Shown here: one piece after another, positions 35,990-46,653 of the stretch
Layout of the letters: each line of letters opens with the position of its first letter
How positions within the stretch are numbered: the stretch's first letter is position 1
Assembly: GCF_003994235.2 (NCBI RefSeq)
Contig: NZ_RYFG02000108.1
Span: 19,352 to 83,351, forward strand
Length of the DNA stretch: 64,000 nucleotides
Reading direction: 5' to 3'
From: Candidatus Methylobacter oryzae
GTDB taxonomy: Bacteria > Pseudomonadota > Gammaproteobacteria > Methylococcales > Methylomonadaceae
Notes under the pieces: generated by a model
Told to the model about the DNA's origin: nothing
What the model saw: the letters and a program-made list of their open reading frames with translations, nothing else
The model's database searches: none
Translations under genes and position numbers: made by a program

Positions 35990-36835
35990 ATGACACAAGA
36001 AGACGCCCCGCTAATATCTATCATCATCGCTGTTTTTAACGGTGCCAAAACGCTGCAGCATTGTATCGATAGCGTCGCGCAGCAAACCTATGCCAATAAA
36101 GAGCTGATTATTATCGACGGCGGCTCTAAAGACGGAACTGTCGATCTGCTGGAGGCCAATCGCGAGCGGATCGGCTATTGGGTCTCCGAGCCGGACCGCG
36201 GCATCTATAATGCCTGGAACAAAGGTCTGGCGCAGGCAAAAGGCGAATGGATGTGCTTTTTCGGCGCGGATGACTTTTTTTGGGATAACCAAGTACTGGA
36301 GCGAATGGCTTCGCAATTAACGACGATTCCTTCCGACATTCGCATCGCCTATGGGCAAATCATGCTGCTTAACAATGAGGGGGAAGAACTGTATCCGATC
36401 GGCGAGCCGTGGCAAGATGCAAAACGGCGTTTTAAACAGGTCATGAGCATTCCGCATCCCGGTTTAATGCATCGGCGCAGTTTATTTGAGCAGCACGGAA
36501 ATTTTGATGAGTCGTTCCGCATCGGCGGCGATTACGAATTATTGTTGCGCGAGCTGAAGGAAGCCGATGCGCTGTTTGTTCCCGGTATTATAGTGGGAAT
36601 GCGCCAGGGCGGGCTCAGCAGCAGCCCAGCAAATTCTATCGAGTCGATGTGGGACATCAGGCGCGCCCAGAAAATGCACGGCCTGTATTTGCCCGGATTC
36701 TCCTGGATGACGGCGATGATAAGAGTTTATCTGCGCTTGATATTATGGAACGTGATCGGGGAAGGAGCGACTCGCAAGCTGATTGACCTGGGCCGGCGCA
36801 TCAAGGGCTTGCCGCCGTACTGGACAAAAACGTAA
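35990..36835 (+). CDS. Family 2 glycosyltransferase
   Basis: 281 residues. Textbook GT2: LISIIIAVFNGAKTLQHCIDS, IIDGGSKDGTVDL, DRGIYNAWNKGLAQAKGEW and FFGADDFFW (DxD-type). Start 34 bp after the previous gene. Donor sugar unknown. Confidence 0.88.
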   Translation: MTQEDAPLISIIIAVFNGAKTLQHCIDSVAQQTYANKELIIIDGGSKDGTVDLLEANRERIGYWVSEPDRGIYNAWNKGLAQAKGEWMCFFGADDFFWDNQVLERMASQLTTIPSDIRIAYGQIMLLNNEGEELYPIGEPWQDAKRRFKQVMSIPHPGLMHRRSLFEQHGNFDESFRIGGDYELLLRELKEADALFVPGIIVGMRQGGLSSSPANSIESMWDIRRAQKMHGLYLPGFSWMTAMIRVYLRLILWNVIGEGATRKLIDLGRRIKGLPPYWTKT

Positions 36836-36888
36836 CCGATATTTCATCATCAAGCAGCAAGATCGCTCGTCAAGCGCGATTCAACTTT

Positions 36889-37001
36889 TTATACCCAAAG
36901 GGCATAAGTTTCGTTTGAGCAGACAGGCTGCTCAACTCAGCTTTATACCCAAAGGGCATAAGTAGGGTTTGAGCGGACAAGCCGCTCAACTCAGTTTTAT
37001 G
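36889..37001 (-). repeat. Two 54-bp repeat copies plus a partial, inverted orientation
   Basis: Two full units and a leading partial separate two glycosyltransferase genes. The hairpins ATACCC/GGGCAT and TTGAGC.../...GCTCAA are clear. The orientation matches the block at 13610. The block would lie in the leader of the next glycosyltransferase. Confidence 0.92.
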
Positions 37002-37029
37002 TCGTATTACGTTCTTGTCGAAAGCAAGT

Positions 37030-38100
37030 ATGCCAAATAAAGTGTTTATTCATGCAACGAATGTCCATCAAGGCGGTGGACGGTCTTTACTCGAAGCGCT
37101 GCTACAAGCGATTCATGGCAAAGCGGAGTTTGTGCTGTTCTTGGATCAGCGCATGCCTATTCCGGAAAATGGGTTGCACGATGCGCAAATCAAACGCATA
37201 AAGCCGTCGATTTTACAGCGCTGGCGTGCCGAGAAAGAGCTGAGCGTTACTGTCGCGGCAGGCGATACTGTTTTATGTTTCGGTAATTTACCGCCGTTAT
37301 TCAGGTTACCGGGGCGCACAGTGGTTTTTGTCCAGAATCGTTATCTGATCGATGATGTCAAATTAAGCGGGTTTCCGCTTCGGGTACGGTTAAGGCTTGC
37401 GATAGAGCGGTTGTGGTTGGACAAAAAGATGTCAAATGTCAGTGAGTTTGTCGTACAAACGCCGACCATGAAACGGTTGCTGGAGTTTAAGACGCAAGGC
37501 TCGGTACCGGTGCGAGTGCTTCCTTTCGCGGCCGGGAGCGATGGCGATGCATCCAATATGCAGTCATTGCCTGCTCAAACGAAACTTATGCCCAAATACG
37601 ACTTCATCTATATAGCCTCCGGGGAACCGCATAAAAACCATCGGCGGTTAATTGAAGCTTGGCGCCTTCTGGCTGAGGACGGGGTATTTCCTTCTCTGTG
37701 TTTGACCTTGGATCGGTCTCGCTTTGCTGAGTTATATACGGAGATAGAAGTCATGCGGCAACGGTATGGGCTAAAAATCATCAATGCCGGAGAATTTTCA
37801 CACGAGCGTATTTTTGCGCTCTATGGCAACGCGGGCGCATTAATTTATCCTTCGACGTTTGAATCGTTTGGCCTGCCGCTGATCGAGGCTCGCCAGGCCG
37901 GACTGGCGGTGCTGGCGGCTGAGCTGGATTATGTGCGCGACGTGTTGGCTCCGGAACAGACGTTCGATCCGTATTCGCCGATTTCAATCGCTCGCGCCGT
38001 GAAACGTCATCTTGGCGTTGCCGACAGGCCTTTACAGATATTGGATGCGGCAAGCTTTTTAGATAGGCTGGTAAGCGGCGGTTCTCGAACAGGCGTTTAA
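37030..38100 (+). CDS. GT-B (family 4-like) glycosyltransferase with an in-frame repeat fragment
   Basis: 356 residues from the ATG at 37030 (a TTG at 37015 is also open). N-terminal half begins KVFIHATNVHQGGGRSLLEALL. C-terminal half has YDFIYIASGEPHKNHRRLIEAW and YPSTFESFGLPLIEARQAG, the E-x7-E nucleotide-sugar motif of GT4. Codons for SLPAQTKLMP at the interdomain linker are identical in sequence to part of the 54-bp dispersed repeat, so the linker seems to have acquired repeat DNA without breaking the frame. Confidence 0.85.
   Translation: MPNKVFIHATNVHQGGGRSLLEALLQAIHGKAEFVLFLDQRMPIPENGLHDAQIKRIKPSILQRWRAEKELSVTVAAGDTVLCFGNLPPLFRLPGRTVVFVQNRYLIDDVKLSGFPLRVRLRLAIERLWLDKKMSNVSEFVVQTPTMKRLLEFKTQGSVPVRVLPFAAGSDGDASNMQSLPAQTKLMPKYDFIYIASGEPHKNHRRLIEAWRLLAEDGVFPSLCLTLDRSRFAELYTEIEVMRQRYGLKIINAGEFSHERIFALYGNAGALIYPSTFESFGLPLIEARQAGLAVLAAELDYVRDVLAPEQTFDPYSPISIARAVKRHLGVADRPLQILDAASFLDRLVSGGSRTGV
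37567..37593 (+). repeat. 27-bp fragment of the 54-bp repeat inside a glycosyltransferase gene
   Basis: The bases from TTGCCTGCTC to ATGCCC match the repeat consensus exactly over about 27 bp, in the + orientation (opposite to the block 570 bp upstream). They are read in frame as LPAQTKLMP at the junction of the two GT-B domains. Confidence 0.85.
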
Positions 38101-38375
38101 CTTCGGCAGCGTAGCGCTAATTCTTATTTTGGGAGGAAAGCTTTTTTTCTTTTCAGGATTTTTAGCCCAATAACAGCGGCGCGCGTAATCATAAAAAATT
38201 GCTTTTCTTCCCCAGCCATAAGGTAAAATGCCGGCTTTCCGGTTTAGGCTGGGTACTGTTCGCCAACAGGCGAAGCAGTAGGTGGATTGATAAAAGTTTT
38301 GGTGTTTTTTTCATAAAAATCAAATGCACCCGTCAGCGTTATCACTGGGGGAAGCAGGTACTTCGAGCATATTCA

Positions 38376-39443
38376 ATGATTTTAGTAACAGGCGGTGCCG
38401 GGTTTATCGGTGCAAATTTTGTATTGGACTGGGTGGCGCAATCCGACGAAGCGGTCATTAATCTTGATGCACTGACTTATGCGGGTAATCGCGAGAATCT
38501 TGTCTCATTGGCCGGCGATGAACGGCATTTGTTTGTGCAAGGCGAAATCGGTGATTCCGCGTTGGTAGCCCGTCTTCTCGCCCAGCACCAGCCGCGCGCA
38601 ATTATCAATTTTGCCGCTGAAAGTCATGTGGATCGTTCCATTCATGGGCCGGAAGATTTCATTCAAACCAACATCGTCGGTACTTTTCGGTTATTGGAAG
38701 CGGTTCGCGCTTATTGGAACGGCCTACAAGGCGAAGATAAACCAAGCTTTCGCTTCTTGCACGTTTCTACCGACGAGGTTTATGGATCGCTGAGTAAAGA
38801 TGAGCCAGCTTTTTCCGAAACCAACCGCTACGAGCCTAACAGCCCTTATTCGGCCAGCAAGGCGGCCAGCGACCATCTCGTGCGTGCTTATCACCATACT
38901 TACGGGCTGCCGGTATTAACCACCAACTGTTCCAACAACTACGGCCCCTATCATTTCCCGGAGAAACTGATCCCGTTGATGATTGTTAACGCGCTTGCCG
39001 GTAAGTCCTTGCCGGTATATGGCGATGGCCGCCAAATTCGCGACTGGCTTTATGTTAAAGATCATTGCAGTGCGATTCGCCGCGTGCTGGAAGCCGGGAA
39101 CGCCGGCGAGGTGTATAACGTTGGCGGCTGGAACGAAAAAGCCAACATCGACATCGTTCATACTGTATGTGCGTTGCTTGACGAACTTCGCCCTCGGGAG
39201 GACGCTAAAAAGTACTGCGAACAAATCGCTTATGTAACGGATCGTCCCGGCCATGACCGCCGCTATGCGATTGACGCGAGCAAGATCGAACGCGAACTCG
39301 GCTGGAAACCGGCTGAGACTTTCGATACGGGTATTCGTAAAACCGTCCAGTGGTATTTGGAGAACCAAAGCTGGGTGGCGAATGTGCAATCCGGCGCCTA
39401 TCGGGAATGGGTCGAAAAGAACTATACAGGACGCGTCGCATGA
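38376..39443 (+). CDS. rmlB: dTDP-glucose 4,6-dehydratase
   Basis: 355 residues from the ATG at 38376; the frame is open 59 codons upstream but [15 protein letters not shown] marks the true N-terminus. [17 protein letters not shown] segment, HVSTDEVYG and [15 protein letters not shown] (Tyr-x3-Lys). Second step of dTDP-L-rhamnose synthesis. First gene of rmlBDAC; the 275 bp upstream holds no gene and may contain a promoter. Confidence 0.96.
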   Translation: MILVTGGAGFIGANFVLDWVAQSDEAVINLDALTYAGNRENLVSLAGDERHLFVQGEIGDSALVARLLAQHQPRAIINFAAESHVDRSIHGPEDFIQTNIVGTFRLLEAVRAYWNGLQGEDKPSFRFLHVSTDEVYGSLSKDEPAFSETNRYEPNSPYSASKAASDHLVRAYHHTYGLPVLTTNCSNNYGPYHFPEKLIPLMIVNALAGKSLPVYGDGRQIRDWLYVKDHCSAIRRVLEAGNAGEVYNVGGWNEKANIDIVHTVCALLDELRPREDAKKYCEQIAYVTDRPGHDRRYAIDASKIERELGWKPAETFDTGIRKTVQWYLENQSWVANVQSGAYREWVEKNYTGRVA

Positions 39444-39498
39444 CAAGCCTGTCAAGAGCGGGCTTGCGTCGTTCAGTCGTCATAGGAAATAGAGCCAT

Positions 39499-40397
39499 AT
39501 GAAAATTCTGCTGTTCGGTAAAAACGGTCAAGTCGGTTGGGAGTTACAGCGTAGTCTTGCGCCGTTGGGGGAGCTAGTGGCGTTAAGCACCAGCAGCCGG
39601 ACATTGTGCGGCGATTTCACAAATCCGGACGGTATCGCTGAAACCGTTCGAACTGTCGCTCCGGATATTATTGTCAATGCCGCTGCCTATACGGCGGTCG
39701 ATAAGGCCGAGAGCGAGATAGAGCTGTCTCGAACCATCAATGCAACGGCACCCGGCGTTTTGGCTCAAGAAGCCAGGCGTAGCGGGGCATGGCTTATTCA
39801 CTACTCTACCGATTATGTATTCGATGGCAGCGGTGACAGGCCATGGCTGGAAACCGATTCCACCGGGCCATTGAATGTCTACGGCAAAACCAAACTGGAA
39901 GGAGAGCAGGCTATTCTCGCCAGCGGATGCAAACATCTGATCTTTCGCACCAGTTGGGTTTATGCGGCACGCGGCAGCAATTTTGCCAAAACCATGTTGC
40001 GTTTGGCGCAAGAGCGCGACCGGCTTTCAGTTATCGATGATCAGATTGGCGCGCCCACTGGGGCCGATCTACTGGCGGACATTACTGCCTATGCTGTTCG
40101 CACGGCTCTACAGCGCCCGGATATTGGAGGGTTATATCATTTAGCGGCAGGAGGCCGGACTTCATGGCATGGCTATGCCAGCTTTGTGATTGATTTCGCT
40201 CGTCAATTCGGTCTCGATATTCATGTTGCGCCGGAGGCGATCCAGCCGGTGCCTACCAGCGCGTTTCCTTTGCCCGCCGCGCGGCCTAAAAACTCACGTT
40301 TGGACACACGCAAATTACAGGACGTCTTCGGCCTGAATCCGCCCCATTGGCAATACGGCATTACCCGTATGCTTACCGAAATTCTTGAGAAACAATT

Positions 40398-40401
<4 letters not shown>
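39499..40401 (+). CDS. rmlD: dTDP-4-dehydrorhamnose reductase
   Basis: 300 residues. [22 protein letters not shown] site, [22 protein letters not shown] and YGKTKLEGE (Tyr-x3-Lys). Last step of dTDP-L-rhamnose synthesis. Overlaps rmlA by ATGA. Confidence 0.96.
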
Positions 40402-41281
<880 letters not shown>

Positions 41282-41285
<4 letters not shown>

Positions 41286-41827
41286 AAGCTATTCCAACCG
41301 CTATTCACGAAGTGTTCGTTATCGAGCCCAAAGTATTCGGTGACGAGAGAGGCTTCTTTTTTGAAAGCTTCAATCGCCGCCGGTTTTGCGAATTAATTGG
41401 GCGTGACGTGGATTTTGTACAGGATAACCACTCGCGTTCAGTTAAAAACGTATTGCGAGGCCTGCATTATCAAATCCAACAGCCGCAGGGCAAATTGGTG
41501 CGAGTCATACAAGGCTCGGTCTTTGATGTGGCTGTTGATATTCGCGAAAGTTCTCCCACATTTGGACAGCATGTTGGATTGGAAATTTCCGCCGAAAACA
41601 AACGTATGTTCTGGGTGCCTGAAGGTTTTGCGCACGGTTTTGTCGTGCTTTCGGAGACTGCGGAGTTTCTTTACAAAACCACGGATTATTGGGCTTCGGA
41701 ATTCGAGCGCAGTATTGCCTGGAACGATCCATCCATTAATATTCAATGGCCCATTCAGGACGCCCCCATTTTATCTGCAAAAGACCAACAAGCTGAACTG
41801 TTGGCGGAAGCGGAGCTTTTTGCATAA
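41282..41827 (+). CDS. rmlC: dTDP-4-dehydrorhamnose 3,5-epimerase
   Basis: 181-residue cupin: [11 protein letters not shown] near the start, [19 protein letters not shown] (catalytic His in RGLHYQ), [19 protein letters not shown] and [15 protein letters not shown]. Completes rmlBDAC. The rhamnose produced likely enters the glycan of either flanking system. Confidence 0.96.
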
Positions 41828-41838
41828 TTGTTAACTTT

Positions 41839-41866
41839 GCCCAATCGGTTTTCTTCTTGATTGGGC
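41839..41866 (+). terminator. Hairpin after rmlC, possible terminator
   Basis: A perfect 8-bp stem GCCCAATC/GATTGGGC with a 12-base T-rich loop 11 bp after the rmlC stop. No T-run follows, so termination is uncertain. The rest of the 41828-42175 gap is AT-rich with no gene recognised and could carry the promoter of the secretion operon. Confidence 0.45.
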
Positions 41867-42175
41867 TGCAGCTTTCGGCGCGTAGCCGCCAACTTATCGC
41901 GTTAATAATGGGGGAAACGATAGCTTAATCGAATCCTTGAGATTCGGTTGGATAATTGCGGGCGCATTCTCATAGCAAAAGTAAATATATGTAAAAGTCA
42001 AAGAGAGGGTTTAATTAAAAGGAAGGTTGGTAACTTATTGATTTTATAGATTATATTTGGCGGGTCGAGATAGGGCTTGAGCTATTTTATATTCGGCTAT
42101 TGAAAAAGCTTCTCTATCAATCCAACCTTAAATATGCAAAAATATATTGATTTCCAAACTGTTGTTGTCTAGGTA

Positions 42176-43894
42176 ATGAAAGTAAGTAATAAGTCTGATT
42201 TAGAAGAAGCGTTGAAACTTTGTAAAGGCGCTTTCTTATCCGCAGCTGGTTTCAGTTTGCTCATCAACTTCTTGATGATCGTTCCGTCCATCTACATGTT
42301 GCAGGTCTATGACCGCGTAGTTGCTACCGGCAATTTATCGACTTTATTGATGCTGACGCTGATAGTGGTAATACTGTTTATCACGATGGCCGCCCTGGAA
42401 TGGGTACGTTCGCAAATTTTAGTTAAAGTCAGTACCCGCTTGGAAATGCTGTTAAACCAGCGCTTATTTAGAATTGCTTTTAAGCAATCGCTATATTCCG
42501 GCGGGCAACAAGCAACAACGCAACCGCTGGACGACTTAACCGGTTTGCGTCAGTTTTTGACCGGTAACGGTCTGTTTGCGTTCTTCGATGCACCGTGGAT
42601 GCCTGTATATTTTGCATTACTGTTCTTGTTTCATCCATGGTTTGGCTGGTATTCAATATTTACCGGGATATTGTTGTGTATTGTCGCGGCAATTACAGAA
42701 AAGGCGACTACCAAAATAATAGGCGAAGCCAATAATGTGGCTATGGTAACGAGAGCCGCTCTTGGCAAGAGTCTGAGGAATGCCGAAGTTATCGAATCGA
42801 TGGGCATGCTTGAAAAAATAAGGCTGCGCTGGATGGTTGGTGCGATGAAGGTTTTGGATTTACAAGCGGTCGCCAGCTCGCGAGCCGGTTTGTTATCGGC
42901 ATTGTCTAAAGTTATCCGTATGTCTTCGCAATCGTTAATCTTGGGATTGGGCGCTTATTTAGTGATCGAGCGCGAAATTTCGGGAGGATTGATGATTGCG
43001 GGTTCCATTCTGATGGGACGGGCTTTGGCGCCAATCGATCTTATTATCGGGACGTGGAAAGGGTTTATCAGCGCCCGTGGTCAATATAATCGTCTTAACG
43101 ACATTTTGAGACAAATCCCCGCCGATAAAGAGCGTATGTTGCTTCCCGATCCGGAAGGCCGCATTCAATTGGAAAATGCGGTGGTTGTTCCGCCGGGTAG
43201 CAAGTTACCGGTAATCAAAGGCCTAAATCTAGTCATTGAAAAAGGCGACATTGTCGGCGTCATAGGGCCTAGCGGTGCCGGTAAATCGACCTTGGCGCGG
43301 GCGGTGCTGGGTATTTGGCCCACTGTCAATGGAGCTATCCGTTTGGATGGCGCCGAAGTTTTTAATTGGGAGCGTGAGCATCTCGGTAAATTTATCGGTT
43401 ATTTGCCGCAAGATATTGAACTGTTTGAAGGAACCATTAGCGAAAATATTGCCCGTTTCGGCGATGTAGATCCGGAACAGGTTGTCGACGCCGCCAAAAT
43501 GGCCGATGTGCACGAACTTATTTTACGATTCCCCGAAGGTTACGATACCGTTATTGGCGCTACCGGCGGCAATCTGTCGGGCGGACAACGGCAACGTATC
43601 GGATTGGCCAGAGCGCTTTACGGTAATCCGGTTTTGGTTGTGCTTGACGAACCAAACTCCAATCTTGATGAGCAAGGCGAAGCCGCTTTGGAAAAAGCGC
43701 TTTTACAACTCAAACAAAAACAGTCTACTGTGCTGATTATCACTCACCGCAATAGCGTATTGTCGAAAGTCGATAAGCTGTTGATTCTTAATGATGGCGC
43801 ATTAGCCGTTTATGGGCCGAGGGATCAAGTTATCGCCCACTTGCAACAGCAGCAACAACAAGCGGCGGCTATGCCTGCTTCACAACCGGCTTAA
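42176..43894 (+). CDS. Type I secretion ABC transporter (PrtD/AprD-like)
   Basis: 572 residues. An N-terminal six-helix ABC exporter domain (about 20-310) without a C39 or CLD extension; ATP-binding domain with Walker A GPSGAGKST (about 363-371), signature LSGGQRQR, Walker B VLVVLDEP and an H-loop ITHR. The C-terminus is Gln-rich. It energises export of unfolded substrate with the next two genes. No RTX-type or S-layer substrate gene is visible in the window. Confidence 0.93.
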   Translation: MKVSNKSDLEEALKLCKGAFLSAAGFSLLINFLMIVPSIYMLQVYDRVVATGNLSTLLMLTLIVVILFITMAALEWVRSQILVKVSTRLEMLLNQRLFRIAFKQSLYSGGQQATTQPLDDLTGLRQFLTGNGLFAFFDAPWMPVYFALLFLFHPWFGWYSIFTGILLCIVAAITEKATTKIIGEANNVAMVTRAALGKSLRNAEVIESMGMLEKIRLRWMVGAMKVLDLQAVASSRAGLLSALSKVIRMSSQSLILGLGAYLVIEREISGGLMIAGSILMGRALAPIDLIIGTWKGFISARGQYNRLNDILRQIPADKERMLLPDPEGRIQLENAVVVPPGSKLPVIKGLNLVIEKGDIVGVIGPSGAGKSTLARAVLGIWPTVNGAIRLDGAEVFNWEREHLGKFIGYLPQDIELFEGTISENIARFGDVDPEQVVDAAKMADVHELILRFPEGYDTVIGATGGNLSGGQRQRIGLARALYGNPVLVVLDEPNSNLDEQGEAALEKALLQLKQKQSTVLIITHRNSVLSKVDKLLILNDGALAVYGPRDQVIAHLQQQQQQAAAMPASQPA

Positions 43895-43907
43895 CTTAAG
43901 AAGTATT

Positions 43908-45233
43908 ATGTCAGAAAAATCCCTATCGAATATTGTCGACCCTACCGCTTTGCAGACTAATGACCAGTCGATTCGCAACATCGGCGCAGCAATCGTTCTT
44001 GCAACTTTTGGCGTTTTTGGCGTCTGGTCGTTTTGGGCGCCTATGGATAGTTCAGCCCTTGCCCCCGGCGTCGTTGTTGTAAAATCCCATAGAAAAACAG
44101 TGCAACACCTTGATGGCGGCATTGTTGCCAAGATATTAGTTAAAGACGGCGACTTAGTGACGGAAGGCCAGCCGCTACTGATTTTGGACGACACACAACT
44201 TAAAGCGCAGCTAGGCATAGCGCGCGCTCAAAATATTACGCTTGCAGCTCAGGTCGCTAGGCTGCGAGCTGAAAGAGATCATCTTAAACAAGTTGATTAT
44301 CCCGAAATACTCGACGATCCCAGCGATCCCAGAACTACTGAAGCTAAGTTAGCCGAAAATAATGTTTTTAGGTCAAGAATAAGCTCTCATGAAGGACAAA
44401 TTGCCGTTCTTAAACAACGTATCAGTCAAGTTTCCAGCAAAATAAGCGGCTTGCAAGGCCAAGTGGACAGCAAAAAACAATTGATTGCCTCCTTTGCCGA
44501 AGAAATTCACGATCAGAAAGAATTGCTGGCCGAAGGTTTTGCCGACAAGCAACGTCTGCGCGACGTGGAACGCAACCATGCCTTGCAAACTGGTGAAATT
44601 GCCCAGCTCAATGGCGAAATAGCTACCAACCAAATGTTGATCAGCGAAACACGCCTGCAAATTTTGCAATTGGAAAAGCAGTTCCAAGAAGAAGTCACAG
44701 GCAAGCTTAGCGAGGCCCAAGCGCAGTTGAACGACGCCGAAGAACGGGTTGCGGCCAATCAAGACAAGCTTAACCGCATTGTGATCAAGGCACCGGCAAG
44801 CGGCATGGTGCTTGGGATGAGCGTCCACAACGAAAACAGTGTTATACCGCCGGGACGTTCTATTCTTGAAATTGTTCCTCAAGACGCGGAATTGATCATT
44901 GAAGCCCAGGTATCGCCAATGGATATTGACCGGGTTACCGTTGGCCTGCAAGCCGAAGTACGCTTTAGTGCATTCAAGCAGTCGAAGACGCCTAAAATGG
45001 ACGGCAAGGTTATTCATTTATCTCCCGACCGTTTTACCGACGAGAGAACAGGCGCGCCGTACTATCAAGCTCGGGTTGAACTGACTCCGGAAAGCCGCAA
45101 AGATCTCGGCAATTTACAATTATTGCCCGGCATGCCGGCAGAGGTCTTGATTAACACCGGTGAAAGAACCTTGTTTGAATATCTGGCTCAGCCCGCGACT
45201 AATTTCTTTGCCCGTTCATTTACAGAAGACTAA
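43908..45233 (+). CDS. HlyD-family membrane fusion protein of a type I secretion system
   Basis: 441 residues from the ATG at 43908. One transmembrane helix (about 22-44), a biotinyl-lipoyl-like half motif HRKTVQHLDGGIVAKILVKDGD, a long coiled coil (about 95-290), the second lipoyl half (IVIKAPASGMVLGMSVHNENSVI), and the HlyD C-terminal beta domain. Typical PrtE/AprE length. It bridges the ABC protein and the TolC-like channel. Confidence 0.93.
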   Translation: MSEKSLSNIVDPTALQTNDQSIRNIGAAIVLATFGVFGVWSFWAPMDSSALAPGVVVVKSHRKTVQHLDGGIVAKILVKDGDLVTEGQPLLILDDTQLKAQLGIARAQNITLAAQVARLRAERDHLKQVDYPEILDDPSDPRTTEAKLAENNVFRSRISSHEGQIAVLKQRISQVSSKISGLQGQVDSKKQLIASFAEEIHDQKELLAEGFADKQRLRDVERNHALQTGEIAQLNGEIATNQMLISETRLQILQLEKQFQEEVTGKLSEAQAQLNDAEERVAANQDKLNRIVIKAPASGMVLGMSVHNENSVIPPGRSILEIVPQDAELIIEAQVSPMDIDRVTVGLQAEVRFSAFKQSKTPKMDGKVIHLSPDRFTDERTGAPYYQARVELTPESRKDLGNLQLLPGMPAEVLINTGERTLFEYLAQPATNFFARSFTED

Positions 45234-45239
45234 GCGCCC

Positions 45240-46562
45240 ATGAAGATATCTAAATATTGGCTGATGGTCGTTATTTCTGCGTGCGTGCAAACGGCCGTGG
45301 CCGAGGATTTAATCACCGTTTACAGACAAGCATTGGAAGCCGATCCCCAGCTTAAAAGCGCAGAAGTTAAAGTCGAAATCGGTTCGGCGCAAAAAGGCCA
45401 GGCTTTCGGGCAAATGTTGCCGCAAGTTAATGCCAGCGGTAACTGGTCGGCAAACAAGTACACTCAAAGAGGGCAGAGAGGATATACAAGCAATTACAAC
45501 GGTACCCGCTACTATGTGTCCCTTAATCAGACCCTGGTGGACTTTGCCAAATTCTGGGAATGGCGGCGCGCGTCGAAAGTAGAAGATCAATATGCTGCCG
45601 AAGCGATTGAAGCCCACAATCAATTGATGTTCGATGTGGTTGATCGCTATTTCAGCGTTCTGGAAGCAGACGACCAAGTTAACTTTGCCAAAACGGAAAA
45701 ACAGGCTGCTGAAAAACAGCTTGAACAAATAAAGAAGCAATATGCGAAGCAAGTAGTCAAAGTTACCGATCTTTATGCAATGGAAGCAAGATTGGACCAA
45801 ATCATTGCCGCCGAGATTTTAGCCGAAAGCCGCCGCGTAACAGCCCAAGAGAAACTTCGTGAGTTGACAGGCGCGACTCTGCCAGCTACGCTCAATAAGC
45901 TTCGGGAGGGTGTGGATTACCAGGAAATTCAGGGTGATCTTCAGCAATGGGTTGAAATGGCGCAAAGTCAGAACCCGGCTGTTTCAGCAAAGCAGATTGC
46001 TATACAAGCGGCAGAAAATAATGTCGCGACTCAAAAATCCAAACATTTGCCGGTCTTAGATTTCCAGCTGAATTTCTACGATACCAACACCGGTTACCAA
46101 AGCCAACAATTAATTTCAGATACGCAAACCGAAGTTGCGGCAATTAATCTCAACGTTCCCATCTTTTCAGGCGGTACGACTACACACCAAGTCTATGAAG
46201 CCCAGCATCGCCTGCAGCTGAGTAAAAACGACAACGAAGCCTACATGCGCGCTATCACCAAAGAAACCAGCGACGCATTTTTAAGTTCTAATGCCAATGC
46301 GCGGCGTATCAGAGCCGCACAAAAAGCGCTGGAATCGACGAAGAAGTCGCGGGAAGCGATGGAGCGCGGCTATCACTATGGCGTAGTGACTATCAGCGAT
46401 GTTATCAAAGCGCAACAGGATGAATTTTCGGCTGAAAATGATTTTGCGCAAGCCAAATACGAATACATCAAGAATCGCATACGTTTTATGCACGCTATCG
46501 GTTCGATATCCGAGGAAAACCTGGAAGAAGTTAATGGTTGGCTGGAAGCGATCAATCATTAA
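45240..46562 (+). CDS. TolC-family outer membrane channel
   Basis: 440 residues. Signal peptide (about 1-21), then two OEP repeats with helical segments such as LITVYRQALEADPQLKSAEVKVE at the start and SREAMERGYHYGVVTISDVIKAQQD near the end. Third component of the type I system, 6 bp after the fusion protein. Confidence 0.93.
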   Translation: MKISKYWLMVVISACVQTAVAEDLITVYRQALEADPQLKSAEVKVEIGSAQKGQAFGQMLPQVNASGNWSANKYTQRGQRGYTSNYNGTRYYVSLNQTLVDFAKFWEWRRASKVEDQYAAEAIEAHNQLMFDVVDRYFSVLEADDQVNFAKTEKQAAEKQLEQIKKQYAKQVVKVTDLYAMEARLDQIIAAEILAESRRVTAQEKLRELTGATLPATLNKLREGVDYQEIQGDLQQWVEMAQSQNPAVSAKQIAIQAAENNVATQKSKHLPVLDFQLNFYDTNTGYQSQQLISDTQTEVAAINLNVPIFSGGTTTHQVYEAQHRLQLSKNDNEAYMRAITKETSDAFLSSNANARRIRAAQKALESTKKSREAMERGYHYGVVTISDVIKAQQDEFSAENDFAQAKYEYIKNRIRFMHAIGSISEENLEEVNGWLEAINH

Positions 46563-46653
46563 ATTGTTGCACAGTATTTTTGTTAGCGATTTTCTAGAAA
46601 AATGGGTAAGAATTTATTGGGATTAGGCGTGTTATGCAATTTTTGGAGTAAAA

